Assembly (NCBI RefSeq): GCF_024710845.1
Contig: NZ_JANJTZ010000051.1
Coordinates: forward strand, 186,001 to 250,000
Direction of reading: 5' to 3'
DNA: 64,000 nucleotides
Origin: Mesorhizobium sp.
GTDB taxonomy: Bacteria > Pseudomonadota > Alphaproteobacteria > Rhizobiales > Rhizobiaceae
Under the pieces are notes generated by a model. It did not search any database. It saw only the letters and a list, made by a program, of their open reading frames with translations, and had not been told where the DNA came from. A program made the translations under genes and the position numbers. This document shows positions 36,130 to 45,551 of this stretch, piece after piece. Each line of letters opens with the position of its first letter. Within the stretch, counting starts at the first letter, position 1.

Positions 36130-36847
36130 GCTGCAGGAACTCTCGCAGGCGCGGATTTTCCGAGTTGCTGAGCAGGGTCGCTGGATCGCCATCGACCGAG
36201 ATCTTGCCGTTCTCCATGAAGATCATGCGCTTTCCGACCCTGCGTGCGAACGCCATTTCATGGGTTACAACGATCATCGTCATGCCTTCCTCGGCGAGCG
36301 CTTGCATGACCCCCAGGACTTCGTGACGCAGTTCTGGGTCGAGCGCCGAGGTCGGCTCGTCGAACAGCATCAGCTTGGGCTTGACGGCGAGCGCCCGTGC
36401 GATCGCCACACGCTGCTGCTGGCCACCCGACAATTCTGACGGATAGTGACTGCCGCGATCGGAGAGGCCAACCTTGGCGAGGAGGGCCCGTGCCTGCTCC
36501 AGCGCCTCGGCGCGGCTATGACCGCGCACATGCTGCGGCCCGAAGGCGACGTTCTGCATCGCCGTCATCTGCGGGAAGAGATTGAACTGCTGGAACACCA
36601 TGCCGGCTTCCTGACGGATAACCCGCACATTCGAGCGTCCGGCTTTGACGCTGATGCCGTCGACAACGAGGTCGCCGCCATTGATCTCCTCGAGCGCATT
36701 GATGCAGCGCAGCAGCGTCGACTTGCCGGAACCGGACGGGCCAATCAGCACGACGACCTGGCCGACCTCGATGTTCAGATCGACCTCGCGCAGCACGACC
36801 ACCTTGCCGAAGGCCTTGGTGACATTCCTGAACTCTACGATACTCAC
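36119..36847 (-). CDS. Polar amino-acid ABC transporter ATP-binding protein (GlnQ type)
   Basis: 242 residues. Walker [11 protein letters not shown]-loop [11 protein letters not shown], signature [15 protein letters not shown], Walker [15 protein letters not shown] and switch [12 protein letters not shown] are complete. Start at GTG 36847 overlaps the permease stop (GTGA). The longer frame upstream is only the permease read in another frame. Works with the permease and binding protein encoded just before it. Confidence 0.95.
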   Translation of the reverse strand: MSIVEFRNVTKAFGKVVVLREVDLNIEVGQVVVLIGPSGSGKSTLLRCINALEEINGGDLVVDGISVKAGRSNVRVIRQEAGMVFQQFNLFPQMTAMQNVAFGPQHVRGHSRAEALEQARALLAKVGLSDRGSHYPSELSGGQQQRVAIARALAVKPKLMLFDEPTSALDPELRHEVLGVMQALAEEGMTMIVVTHEMAFARRVGKRMIFMENGKISVDGDPATLLSNSENPRLREFLQHVH

Positions 36848-37500
36848 AGGATTCGCATCCTTCTCTCGGTGATCCGGAGGATCAGGGTCAGGGTGCCGGT
36901 CATCAGCAGATAGAGGATGGCGACGGCGGTCCATATCTCCACTGCGCGGAAGTTGGCGGCCATGATCTCCTGCCCTTGCCGCGTCAGTTCGCCGACGCCG
37001 ATGACGATGAACAGCGACGTATCCTTGAGACTGACGATGACCTGGTTGCCAAGCGGTGGGATCATGCGCCGGAACGCGACCGGGCCGATGATGTAGACCA
37101 GTACTTTCCAGGTCGGCAGGCCGAGCGCGAGGCCTGCCTCCCGGAGTCCCTTGTGGACCGAGATGAAAGAGCCCCGAACGATCTCGGCGATGTAGGCGCC
37201 GGCGTTGACCACGATCGCCGTGATCGCAGCCGTCATCGGATTGACCCGAATGTCGGCCAGGACCGGCAGCGCGAAATAGATGAACATGACCTGCACGACG
37301 ATCGGCGTGCCGCGGACGAGTTCGATGTAGACGAAGGCGATCGCGTTGAGAATCACATTACCGTAGGCGCGCATCAGGCCGGCGACGAAACCGACAATGA
37401 GACCGCCGACGAGGCCAGCAATGGTGATCAGGATGGTGAGGCGCGCACCGCCCAAAAGGGCGGGCATGGCGTCTTCGATGACGGACCAGTCGAATTCCAT
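36844..37500 (-). CDS. Polar amino-acid ABC transporter permease (GlnP type)
   Basis: 218 residues, about five membrane spans. EAA docking loop [20 protein letters not shown] and the [20 protein letters not shown] block are typical. It follows the binding-protein gene and a stem-loop, and overlaps the ATPase. As the only permease of the operon it probably homodimerises. Confidence 0.95.
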   Translation of the reverse strand: MEFDWSVIEDAMPALLGGARLTILITIAGLVGGLIVGFVAGLMRAYGNVILNAIAFVYIELVRGTPIVVQVMFIYFALPVLADIRVNPMTAAITAIVVNAGAYIAEIVRGSFISVHKGLREAGLALGLPTWKVLVYIIGPVAFRRMIPPLGNQVIVSLKDTSLFIVIGVGELTRQGQEIMAANFRAVEIWTAVAILYLLMTGTLTLILRITERRMRIL

Positions 37501-37523
37501 GGGTAGCCCTCCGGCTGCGATGG

Positions 37524-37550
37524 AGGAGCGCCGGGTCGGCCGACGCTCCT
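37524..37550 (-). other. Stem-loop between binding-protein and permease genes
   Basis: AGGAGCG (37524-37530) and CGCTCCT (37544-37550) form a 7-base stem whose loop can pair further (CCG with CGG). No long U-tract on either side. It lies 13 bases after the stop of the binding-protein gene and before the permease, as in the other importer operons here. Confidence 0.55.
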
Positions 37551-37562
37551 TTCACGGAGGAT

Positions 37563-38303
37563 TCAGCTCTGCGGTTCTGCGCCGAACCACTTCTTGTAGA
37601 TTTCGTTGTAGCGGCCGTCCTTTCTCATGTTGGCGAGTGCGGCGTTCACCTTGGCGACGAGATCGCTGCCCTTGGGAAAGCCGATCCCGTATTGATGCGC
37701 CATCATCTGCTCGCCCACTGCCTTCACCTTGCCGCCGCCGGCCTTGGCTACGTAGTAAAGGACGTTCGGAGTGTCATGCATGGCCGCGTCGACGCGGCCC
37801 GTCTGAAGCTCGAGATAGGCATTGTCCACATTCGGGAACTGGCGCAGTTCGGTCTCCTTGAAATGCTCCTTGGCGTAGTCGGTCGCCGAGGTCCCGGTCT
37901 TGACGGCCAGGATCTTGCCCTTGAGGTCATCGGCGCTGTTGACCGTGCTGTCGACGGGAACCATCAGCAGGAAGCCGCTGGCATAGTAGCCGTCGGAAAA
38001 ATCGATCACCTTCTGGCGCTCGGGCTTGATGGTGATGCCTGCGAGCGCCACGTCGACCTGTTTGGTCTGGAGCGCTGGAATGATGCCGTTGAAGTCCATC
38101 GGCTGCAGCGTGTAGGTCACACCGATCTCCTTGGCGATCGCATCCCACATGTCGATGTCGAAGCCGACATACTTGTCGCCTTCCTTGAACTCGAACGGCA
38201 CGAAGGCCGTGTCTGTCGCGACGATTAGGTCGGCCGCGCGAGAAGGTTGGACGATGGCCATCGCGGTTGCGAAGGCTGCGAAGGCGAGTGTGCTAAGTTT
38301 CAT
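37563..38303 (-). CDS. Polar amino-acid ABC transporter substrate-binding protein (GlnH type)
   Basis: 246 residues. Sec signal with cleavage near SRA-A (residue 23), then the family-3 opening [20 protein letters not shown] and [17 protein letters not shown]. Later blocks [20 protein letters not shown] and [12 protein letters not shown] match the glutamine-binding protein GlnH closely. The E. coli-like GlnHPQ set suggests an alpha-amino-acid-like head group in the ligand. Belongs to the operon that also encodes an aminotransferase and a C45 hydrolase. Confidence 0.93.
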   Translation of the reverse strand: MKLSTLAFAAFATAMAIVQPSRAADLIVATDTAFVPFEFKEGDKYVGFDIDMWDAIAKEIGVTYTLQPMDFNGIIPALQTKQVDVALAGITIKPERQKVIDFSDGYYASGFLLMVPVDSTVNSADDLKGKILAVKTGTSATDYAKEHFKETELRQFPNVDNAYLELQTGRVDAAMHDTPNVLYYVAKAGGGKVKAVGEQMMAHQYGIGFPKGSDLVAKVNAALANMRKDGRYNEIYKKWFGAEPQS

Positions 38304-38352
38304 TTTTCATTCCCCTTTTTTTGCTTGCAGTCGTTCCTTGTTTGAAACGCGT

Positions 38353-39690
38353 CTACCCGGCTTGGACCGAGGCGATCGCCGCATCGACCGCATCGCCGAA
38401 GCGCTCGACGATGCGGCTGATGTCCTCGCGTTCGACGATGAAGGGCGGTGCCATCAGGACGTGGTCGCCGGTTCGGCCATCAATGGTCCCACCCATCGGG
38501 TAGACCATCAGGCCGCGGGCCATGGCCTGCGTCTTGATGCGTGTATGGAGCTTCGCGCGCGGATCGAACGGCTTCTTGGTGGCGCGATCGGCGACCATTT
38601 CAATGCCCCGGAACAGTCCGCGGCCACGTATGTCGCCAACATGGTGGTGATTGCCGAGCCGGTCCGTCAGCTGGCGTTCGAGTTCGTGACCCATCGCCAC
38701 GACGTTGGGGAGCAAGTTGTCGCGGCGGATCACCCGCTGAACGGCGACACCGGCCGCCGCGGCCATCGGATGGCCCATATAGGTGTGCCCGTGCTGGAAG
38801 AAGCCGGAGCCGCCGGCGAATGCATCGTAGACTTCCCTCGAAAGCAGGACGGCCCCGAGCGGCTGGTATCCGCCACCGAGGCCCTTGGCGAGCGTCATCA
38901 GGTCGGGAGACACCCCCTCGGCCTGGCACGCGTGCAAGGTACCCGTGCGACCCATGCCGCACATGACCTCGTCCAAGATAAGCAGAATTCCGTAGTGGTC
39001 GCAGATGGCGCGGATGCGCTTGAAATAGTCGGCGACCGGCGGCACAGCCCCCGATGTCGCCCCAACGATCGTTTCTGCCACGAAAGCGATGACTTGATCC
39101 GCGCCAAGCTCGAGGATCTTGTCTTCCAGTTGCTGTGCGGCCCTGGCTGCGTAGGCCTCCTCACTTTCACTGCTATGTTGCAGCCGGTAGGCATAGCAGG
39201 GGTCGATGTGGTGGGTTTCGACCAGCAGTGGCTCGAACTGTGAGCGGCGCCATTCATTGCCGCCCGCCGCCAGCGCGCCCAGCGTATTGCCATGGTAGCT
39301 CTGACGGCGCGCGATGATATGCCGGCGCTGAGGCTCGCCCGTTTCCACAAAGTACTGCCGCGCCATCTTGAGCGCGGCCTCCATCGCCTCCGAACCGCCG
39401 GAGACCAGATAGGCATGGCTCAACCCGTCTGGCGCATCCTCGACAAGGATGTCTGCAAGCTCCTCCGCCGCTTCGGAAGTGAAGAAGCCGGTGTGTGCGT
39501 AAGCAAGCTTGTCCACCTGATTGTGAAGCGCCGCGACCACGTCCGGATGTCCGTGCCCGAGGCACGAGACCGCGGCGCCGCCGCATGCATCGATATACGT
39601 CTTGCCGTCAGCATCGAACAGTTCAATGCCTCTGCCGCCTACGGCTACCGGCAGGCTGGAATGAATGGAGCGATGCAGAAGGCGGGTCAC
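38353..39690 (-). CDS. Class III aminotransferase
   Basis: 445 residues from GTG 39690, which overlaps the RpiR stop (GTGA). PLP lysine K269 in TLAKGLGGGY and D240 in ILDEVMCGMGRTG are present, and the N-terminal GAAVSCLGHGHPDVVAALHN is typical of omega- or beta-amino-acid transaminases of this class. In this operon it would take the amino group from the imported and deacylated compound. A beta-amino acid would yield a beta-keto acid, which matches the divergent BKACE gene. Confidence 0.9.
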   Translation of the reverse strand: MTRLLHRSIHSSLPVAVGGRGIELFDADGKTYIDACGGAAVSCLGHGHPDVVAALHNQVDKLAYAHTGFFTSEAAEELADILVEDAPDGLSHAYLVSGGSEAMEAALKMARQYFVETGEPQRRHIIARRQSYHGNTLGALAAGGNEWRRSQFEPLLVETHHIDPCYAYRLQHSSESEEAYAARAAQQLEDKILELGADQVIAFVAETIVGATSGAVPPVADYFKRIRAICDHYGILLILDEVMCGMGRTGTLHACQAEGVSPDLMTLAKGLGGGYQPLGAVLLSREVYDAFAGGSGFFQHGHTYMGHPMAAAAGVAVQRVIRRDNLLPNVVAMGHELERQLTDRLGNHHHVGDIRGRGLFRGIEMVADRATKKPFDPRAKLHTRIKTQAMARGLMVYPMGGTIDGRTGDHVLMAPPFIVEREDISRIVERFGDAVDAAIASVQAG

Positions 39691-40571
39691 GGGTTGCCGG
39701 CTCTCGTCTTGAAATGGGTGTTCAGCGCCATCGACTGGCGATCGACGCGGGCAAGGGCCTCGCTTGATGCGTCGCCATTGCGCCCGGCAACGAGCGCGCC
39801 GAGAATCTCGGCCGCCACAAAGGCCGGCGACATCGTGTGCAGAAACGAGGGGCTTTCAGTCGGAACCAGCACTGCGCAGGCAGCCAGATGGGCAAGCGGC
39901 GCGACGGGGCTGTCGGTGATGGCGATCACCGACACGCCGCAGGATTTGGCATATTCGGCGATCTCTATGGTCTGGCGCGTATAGGGCAGCACGCTGACCA
40001 CGACGAGGACGTCGTCTTGCGTCGCGTTTCCCAGCGCATCGACCCCGACACCGCCGGCGGCGTCGAGCATGATGGAGCTCGACCCGGCAAGGGAGAGGAT
40101 GTAGTGCAGCTGCCAGGCCGCGGGATAGCTTGACCGCAGACCGAGACAATGAACCCTGCGTGCGCCCTGGATGAGGCGGGCCGCGTCCACAAGCGTGTCC
40201 AGCGCGCCCATCCGGGAAAGCGCCGTGACCTGCGAGGCGATGCTGTCCAGCATTTCGGCGGCGAGCGCCGGGTCGCCCTTCAGCTTCTGGTTCTCGGCTT
40301 GAGCACCGACCCGTCCCGCGAAGCCCGTTCCTTCCATGCGCATCGCATCGGCGTAGAGCTGACGCACATCGTCGTAGCCAGCAAAGCCGAGATATTTGGC
40401 CAGCCGGGTCATGGTGGCGGGCTGGACATTGGCCTGCCGCGCCTGCTCGCGCATTGAGAGCAGTGCGACGTCACGCGGCCGTTCGAGCACATAGCGCGCC
40501 GCAGTCTGGATTTGCCCCGACATGTCATCGAAGCAGCGAACGATCTTCTCGGCGAGGGGGCCTGCTTGCAT
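39687..40571 (-). CDS. MurR/RpiR-family transcriptional regulator
   Basis: 294 residues. N-terminal HTH_6 domain (ATMTRLAKYLGFAGYDDVRQ) and a C-terminal SIS domain (about 130-260; VHCLGLRSSYPAAW, VVVSVLPYTRQTIEIAEYAK), which usually binds a phosphosugar or related ligand. It heads the minus-strand operon and is divergent from the BKACE gene with 90 bases between, so it can control both. Autoregulation is likely. Confidence 0.92.
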   Translation of the reverse strand: MQAGPLAEKIVRCFDDMSGQIQTAARYVLERPRDVALLSMREQARQANVQPATMTRLAKYLGFAGYDDVRQLYADAMRMEGTGFAGRVGAQAENQKLKGDPALAAEMLDSIASQVTALSRMGALDTLVDAARLIQGARRVHCLGLRSSYPAAWQLHYILSLAGSSSIMLDAAGGVGVDALGNATQDDVLVVVSVLPYTRQTIEIAEYAKSCGVSVIAITDSPVAPLAHLAACAVLVPTESPSFLHTMSPAFVAAEILGALVAGRNGDASSEALARVDRQSMALNTHFKTRAGNP

Positions 40572-40607
40572 CCTGAACGGATACCTTCGTTCCGGAAGGA
40601 TTGCAAC

Positions 40608-40620
40608 ATATGTTTCATAT
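40608..40620. promoter_or_regulatory. Inverted repeat in the rpiR-BKACE divergent region
   Basis: ATATG-TTT-CATAT is a perfect 5-3-5 inverted repeat in the 90-base divergent spacer, and the separate palindrome TTCCGGAA lies 11 bases to its left (40590-40597). Both are candidate operators for the RpiR regulator. Position supports this; there is no consensus to compare with. Confidence 0.45.
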
Positions 40621-40661
40621 TTCGTATGGATGATCTAATTGGATCATGGGAGAATGTTGAC

Positions 40662-41501
40662 ATGGACGCTGATCTCGAGCCGAGGCGGGTAGCGATCACT
40701 GTTGCACCGAATGGTGGGCGCCGGACGAAAGCGGATCACCCCTCGATCCCCCTGACGGCGGCCGAGCTTGCCCGGACGGCTGCCGAATGTCTTGAAGCCG
40801 GCGCCAGCATGATCCACGTGCATGTCCGCCGACCCGATGGGGTGCACAGCCTGGACGTCGAGGCCTATCGCGCGGCAACCGCAGCCATTCGCGCGGAGGT
40901 GGGAGGGCGGCTGGTGATCCAGATCACTACAGAGTCGCTTGGCATGTTCGCGCCTGCTGAGCAGATCTCGATGCTAAAGGCCGTGCGGCCGGAAGCCGCG
41001 TCGCTGGCGCTTCGCGAACTCGCCCCCGATGAGGCGGCTGAGCCGCTCTTCGCCGATACGCTGGAGTGGATGAGGCAGCACGCGGTCCTGCCGCAGATCA
41101 TCCTCTATGACCCGTCGGAGGCCATGCGCCTGTTCGCCATGATCAAACGCGGCCTGGTGCCATGGACCGATATCCCGGTGCTCTTCGTGCTCGGCCGCTA
41201 CAGCCCCAACCAGACGTCGCGGCCGTCAGACCTGCTGCCGTTCCTGGGACCAGACATGCCGAGATTCTCAAACTGGAGCGCCTGCGCCTTTGGGCGCTAC
41301 GAGCAAGCCTGCGTTATGACCGCAGCAATGCTCGGCGGGCACGTGCGGGTCGGTTTCGAGAACAATCTGCTGATGCCCGACGGAGAACTGGCCGAATCCA
41401 ACGCTGCACTTGTCAAAGCCGTGTCGACAGCGGCAAAGTTGCTCGGACTTTATCCGGCGAACGCCGCGAGCGTCCGGACTCTGTTTAGCCCACCGAGTTG
41501 A
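40662..41501 (+). CDS. Beta-keto acid cleavage enzyme (BKACE, DUF849 family)
   Basis: 279 residues from ATG 40662, with GGGAG nine bases upstream; longer in-frame starts run into the divergent promoter. The zinc-binding H-x-H is H52-V-H54 in IHVHVRRPDG. The family condenses a beta-keto acid with acetyl-CoA to give acetoacetate and a new acyl-CoA; known members act on 3-oxo-5-aminohexanoate, dehydrocarnitine or 3-oxoadipate. The N-terminal motif ITVAPNGG departs from the common TGA motif. Divergent from the aminotransferase operon, which would supply its substrate. Confidence 0.87.
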   Translation: MDADLEPRRVAITVAPNGGRRTKADHPSIPLTAAELARTAAECLEAGASMIHVHVRRPDGVHSLDVEAYRAATAAIRAEVGGRLVIQITTESLGMFAPAEQISMLKAVRPEAASLALRELAPDEAAEPLFADTLEWMRQHAVLPQIILYDPSEAMRLFAMIKRGLVPWTDIPVLFVLGRYSPNQTSRPSDLLPFLGPDMPRFSNWSACAFGRYEQACVMTAAMLGGHVRVGFENNLLMPDGELAESNAALVKAVSTAAKLLGLYPANAASVRTLFSPPS

Positions 41502-41858
41502 ATTCCAATGTGTGGAGAATACGAACATAGGTTCTCGCCTCAGGGTCTACCCCGATATGACCAACTCCTATGCGCTCCTTCGGTGACCCACGACCTATTC
41601 TCCCCAGTCGACCATCATCCCTTTCCGTTGCTCCAGAAGGTCGGTGCGTTGACAAGCGGCCTCGGGGGCTGCGGGACGCATTGCTTTGATGGCAGGAATG
41701 CGCCCTCATGCCCGCCTTTCAGGCAAACTCTGCCTTCGTATGAAAGCGGACGACTAGCCTAGTGCAAATTCGATGGCGGTAATGCGCTCTCTTCTCGATG
41801 CTTCGCCTGTTCGACACCATCTAGTGTTTGCGGCGTGGCCCTCGGCTACCGCTTCCGA
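41502..41858. other. Gap after the BKACE gene
   Basis: No gene with recognisable features on either strand and no clear terminator hairpin for the BKACE gene. The composition is less GC-rich than the surrounding operons, in keeping with decayed mobile DNA that continues into the ardC remnant. Confidence 0.45.
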
Positions 41859-42028
41859 CTAGAGCATCACGACATTGATGCCGTGATCGGGAGTAACGTT
41901 GGCGCGGAGCGTCCAGCTGATGTGTCCTGCCATATGGTCCGCGAGCCAAGGCTGATGGCACGGCCCCCGCCTTTCTCCAGTTCAGCGACGATGCGATTCG
42001 TGATTCTCGAATAGGTGTGCTGTTTCAT
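41859..42028 (-). pseudogene. Remnant of an ArdC-type antirestriction gene
   Basis: From ATG 42028 the minus strand reads MKQHTYSRITNRIVAELEKG, matching the ArdC N-terminus (Y-x-R-I-T-x-x-I-V-A-x-L-E-x-G). After a frameshift near the GGG run the match continues as PWLADHMAGHI and LRANVTPDHGINVVML, matching the ArdC block PW...G.I...PLR.NG.PY.GINVVML. A stop follows at once, so the remaining 200 or more residues, including the metalloprotease-like domain, are lost. ArdC is carried by conjugative plasmids and ICEs, so this marks a former mobile element. Confidence 0.7.
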
Positions 42029-42053
42029 TCTGGCCTCGGTGGGCGCCGTCGGC

Positions 42054-43424
42054 TCAGCCGAGCACTTCCTTGACGGCTTCGACCGTCTTGCCAACCACCT
42101 CGTCCGCTTCCGCCGGGGTGAGGCAGAGGGGCGGGGCGAAGCCGAGGATGTCGCCCTGCGGCATGGCGCGGGCGATGACGCCCCGCTTCAGGAGGGCGGC
42201 GGCGATCGCGGGGCCGACCTTGCGCGCCGCATCGAAGAAGCGGCGCGTGTCGCGGTCCTCGACGAACTCGACGGCGCAGAGCATGCCTTCGCCGCGCACG
42301 TCGCCGACATGGGCGTGGCCGCCGACCGCGGCCCTCATCTGCGCATTCAGGTAGGCGCCTGTCTCGCCGGCGTTCTTCACCAGGCCGAGGCTGTCGATAA
42401 GCTTGAGATTGGCGACGCCTGCGGCAGCCCCGATCGGGTGGGCGGAATAGGTCCAGCCGTGGCCGATCGGCCCGTTCTCGTCCGTGCCGCGCTCGAGCAC
42501 CTGCCAGACCCTGTCGCCGACGATCGAGCCGGAGAGCGGCGCATAGGCGGAGGTGAGTCCCTTGGCGATGGTGATGATGTCGGGCGTCATGCCGTAGTGG
42601 TCGGAGCCCATCATCGAACCCAGCCGGCCGAAGCCCGTCACCACCTCGTCGGCGATGAGCAGGATGTCGTGCTTCGACAGCACAGCCTGGATCGCGGGCC
42701 AGTAGCCGGCCGGCGGCGGCACGATGCCGCCGGTGCCGAGCACCGGTTCGCCGATAAAGGCCGCGATCGTGTCGGCACCCTGGCACGCGATCAGCGTCTC
42801 GAGCTCATTGGCGCAATGGGCGACGAAGTCGGCCTCGCTCATCGACAGGTCGGGGCGGCGGAAGTAGTAGGGCGCCTCGGTGTGGACGATCCGGTCGAGC
42901 GGCAGGTCGAACTTGTCGTGGAACAGCTTGAGGCCGGTCAGCGAGCCGGTGACGAGGCCGGAGCCGTGGTAGCCGCGCCAGCGCGAGATGATCTTCTTCT
43001 TGGCTGGGCGGCCGAGGATGTTGTTGTAGTACCAGGCGAGCTTGACGTTGGTTTCGTTGGCGTCGGAGCCGCCGAGGCCGAAATAGACCTTGGACATGCC
43101 CTTCGGCGCGCGCTCCAGCACCATCTTGGCCAGCGTGATCGATGCCTCGGTGCCGTGGCCGACATAGGCGTGGTAATAGGCGAGTTCCTTCGCCTGCGCC
43201 GCGATCGCCTCGGCGATTTCCGGCCGGCCGTAGCCGACATTGACGCAGTAGAGCCCGGCGAAGGCGTCCAGCAGCCGGTTCCCGTCGCGGTCCTCGATGA
43301 AGACGCCCTTGCCGCCGGTGACGATGCGGTTAGGCGCCTCGCCGCGGGCGAACTGTGCGAGATGGGTCGAGGGATGGAAGAAGTTCTCCCGGTCCCACTT
43401 GTCGAGAACGTCGTTGGTCAGCAT
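42054..43424 (-). CDS. doeD: Class III aminotransferase, diaminobutyrate transaminase of ectoine catabolism
   Basis: 456 residues from ATG 43424 with GGAG seven bases upstream. PLP lysine K288 in [16 protein letters not shown] and D259 in [12 protein letters not shown] are clear. The family is the omega-amino acid/putrescine-type transaminases. In ectoine degradation DoeD converts 2,4-diaminobutyrate to aspartate semialdehyde, and doeC lies next to it. Identity rests on the locus; as a protein alone it could act on other omega-amino acids. Confidence 0.85.
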   Translation of the reverse strand: MLTNDVLDKWDRENFFHPSTHLAQFARGEAPNRIVTGGKGVFIEDRDGNRLLDAFAGLYCVNVGYGRPEIAEAIAAQAKELAYYHAYVGHGTEASITLAKMVLERAPKGMSKVYFGLGGSDANETNVKLAWYYNNILGRPAKKKIISRWRGYHGSGLVTGSLTGLKLFHDKFDLPLDRIVHTEAPYYFRRPDLSMSEADFVAHCANELETLIACQGADTIAAFIGEPVLGTGGIVPPPAGYWPAIQAVLSKHDILLIADEVVTGFGRLGSMMGSDHYGMTPDIITIAKGLTSAYAPLSGSIVGDRVWQVLERGTDENGPIGHGWTYSAHPIGAAAGVANLKLIDSLGLVKNAGETGAYLNAQMRAAVGGHAHVGDVRGEGMLCAVEFVEDRDTRRFFDAARKVGPAIAAALLKRGVIARAMPQGDILGFAPPLCLTPAEADEVVGKTVEAVKEVLG

Positions 43425-43449
43425 CCTGCTTCTCCGTGTGGTCCTGCCG

Positions 43450-44934
43450 TCACGCGATGTCGCGGCAGACATATTTGAGGTCCGTATAGGCTTCCATGCC
43501 GTGGCGCGAACCTTCGCGGCCGAGGCCGGCCTGCTTGACGCCGCCGAAGGGGATCGGCGCGCCGGTGATCTTGGTCCGGTTCACCGCCAGCATGCCGAAC
43601 TCCAGCGCCGCGCTCATGCGCGCGATGCGGGCAGCGTCCGACGTGTGCAGATAGGCGACGAGGCCGGTCTCGGTCGCGTTCGCCTTCTCCAGGACCTCCT
43701 CCTCGCGGTCGAAGGGCTGGGAGGCGGCGACCGGTCCGAACGTCTCCTGGCGGAAGACGGCGGCATCGTCCGGCACGTCGGTGAGGACCGTCGGCTGGAA
43801 GAACAGCGGCCCTGCGGCATGCACATCGCCGCCGCAGACCAGGCGTGCGCCGCGCGCCACCGCGTCGGCGACATGCGCCTTCTGCTTGGCGATGGCGCCC
43901 GCGTTCATCAGGGGACCGATGTCGGGGTCGGATAGGCCGGGTCCCACGCGCAGCCGCTTCACCTTCGCGGCGAAGGCGGCGACGAAACGGTTGTAGATCG
44001 GGCGCTCGATGTAGAAGCGGTTGGCGGCGAGGCAGTCCTGCCCGGACGTGGCGAACTTGGCCGACATCGCCCGCTCGACCGCCCGGTCCAGGTCGCAGTC
44101 GGCGAAGGCGATGAAGGGCGCATGGCCGCCGAGCTCCATGACCAGCCGCTTGATGGTCGGCGCGCACTGGCCATAGAGCAGGCGCCCGATCTCCGTCGAG
44201 CCGGTGAAGGACAGGACGCGCACGAGGGGCGAGGTCGTGAAGGCGCCGACGATCTCGGGAGCGTGGCCGGTGACGACGTTGAACACGCCGGCCGGGAAGC
44301 CGGCCCGCTCGGCGAGCTCGGCGAGCGCCAGCGCGGAGTAGGGCGTCTCCGAGGACGGGTGCGCAACGACCGTGCACCCGGTGGCCAACGCGGCGGCGGC
44401 CTTGCGGGTGAGCATGGCGGACGGGAAGTTCCACGGCGTCACCAGGGCGGCGACGCCGACCGGCTGGCGCACGACGCGCATCTCGGCATCCGGCAGGTGC
44501 GAGGTCACGCTCTCGACGTTCAGCCGCTTCGCCTCCTCGGCGTAGAACTCGACGAAGGAGGCGGCATAGTCGATTTCGCCCAAGGCTTCCGAGAGCGGCT
44601 TGCCCTGTTCCTCAACCATCAGCCGGGCGAGGTCGTCGCGCGAGGCGACGATCAGGTCGAACCAGCGGCGCATGAGGACGGCGCGGCGGGGCGCGGCGAG
44701 GTCCGCCCAGGGGCGGAACGCGCGCTGCGCGGCCTCCACCGCCTCCGCCGCGTCGGCGGCCGTCAGCGCCGGCACCGATCCGACGCGCGAGGCGTCGGCG
44801 GGGTTGGAGACGTCGATCGTCCGCGACGACGAGCCGGCCGTCCAGGCGCCGCCGACATAGGCGAACTCGCGGAACAGCCTCGGGTCGGCGAGCGACGAGA
44901 TGCGGGTCTTCTGCAGAAAGGCGAGCGAGGTCAT
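43450..44934 (-). CDS. doeC: Semialdehyde dehydrogenase (DoeC/GabD type)
   Basis: 494 residues from ATG 44934. Catalytic N169 (TPWNFP), E267 (MELGGHAP) and C301 ([10 protein letters not shown]) are present. The protein is closest in style to succinate-semialdehyde dehydrogenases; in ectoine loci the equivalent gene oxidises aspartate semialdehyde to aspartate. Located between the aminotransferase and the AsnC regulator, the usual doeX-doeC-doeD order. Confidence 0.85.
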   Translation of the reverse strand: MTSLAFLQKTRISSLADPRLFREFAYVGGAWTAGSSSRTIDVSNPADASRVGSVPALTAADAAEAVEAAQRAFRPWADLAAPRRAVLMRRWFDLIVASRDDLARLMVEEQGKPLSEALGEIDYAASFVEFYAEEAKRLNVESVTSHLPDAEMRVVRQPVGVAALVTPWNFPSAMLTRKAAAALATGCTVVAHPSSETPYSALALAELAERAGFPAGVFNVVTGHAPEIVGAFTTSPLVRVLSFTGSTEIGRLLYGQCAPTIKRLVMELGGHAPFIAFADCDLDRAVERAMSAKFATSGQDCLAANRFYIERPIYNRFVAAFAAKVKRLRVGPGLSDPDIGPLMNAGAIAKQKAHVADAVARGARLVCGGDVHAAGPLFFQPTVLTDVPDDAAVFRQETFGPVAASQPFDREEEVLEKANATETGLVAYLHTSDAARIARMSAALEFGMLAVNRTKITGAPIPFGGVKQAGLGREGSRHGMEAYTDLKYVCRDIA

Positions 44935-45047
44935 GGCGAAGCGTCCTCCGGATGGTCGAGGGCCATTGTGCCCCGGCCGGACGCGGCGATTGTTCGCGAA
45001 ACCGGCGCAGCGGCCGAAGCTTCTTCGGAATGCCGCGGGCGAAGCAG

Positions 45048-45536
45048 TCATTCCTTCGCCGGCAGGGCGAGCAGCCGCTCCAGGGGCAGCGGGCCCTGCT
45101 TCACCGGCTTGGTGACGACATAGGTGAAGTAACGCGACACGCCGGCCTTCGCCTCCAGCAGGTGGTCGACGAGGCGCTGGTAGCTGTCAATGTCGCGCGT
45201 GACGACCTGCAGGATGTAGTCGAAGCCGCCGCCCACCGCCCAGCAGGCGACGACCTCGTCGAGCGGTGCAATGGTGCGTTCGAAGGCCTGGAAGTCCTGG
45301 GCACGGTGGCTCTCGAGCTCCGCCGCCAGGAAGACGACGAGGTGCGGCCCGAGCTTCTTCAGCGCCACTGCGGCGTGGTAACCGGTGATCAGGCCGGCCT
45401 CCTCCAGCCGCTTCATGCGCTCCCAGGCCGGGGCGGCGGAGAGGTTCACGCGCTTGGCAAGCTCCGCCTTGGATATGCGTCCCTCGCGGGCGAGGATCGA
45501 CAGGATCTTCACGTCGCGGTCGTCGAGCTTCAGCAT
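45048..45536 (-). CDS. asnC: Lrp/AsnC-family regulator, DoeX-like
   Basis: 162 residues. N-terminal HTH (DVKILSILAREGRISKAELA, then VNLSAAPAWERMKRLEEAGLI) and a C-terminal RAM ligand domain (LVVFLAAELESH; VVACWAVGGGFDYIL). Ectoine degradation loci carry an Lrp-type regulator (DoeX/AsnC) that senses diaminobutyrate derivatives. Here a GntR gene exists at the other end as well, so the locus may have two layers of control. It lies 15 bases after the eutC stop. Confidence 0.88.
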   Translation of the reverse strand: MLKLDDRDVKILSILAREGRISKAELAKRVNLSAAPAWERMKRLEEAGLITGYHAAVALKKLGPHLVVFLAAELESHRAQDFQAFERTIAPLDEVVACWAVGGGFDYILQVVTRDIDSYQRLVDHLLEAKAGVSRYFTYVVTKPVKQGPLPLERLLALPAKE

Positions 45537-45551
45537 GGGTCAGTGCCCGTC

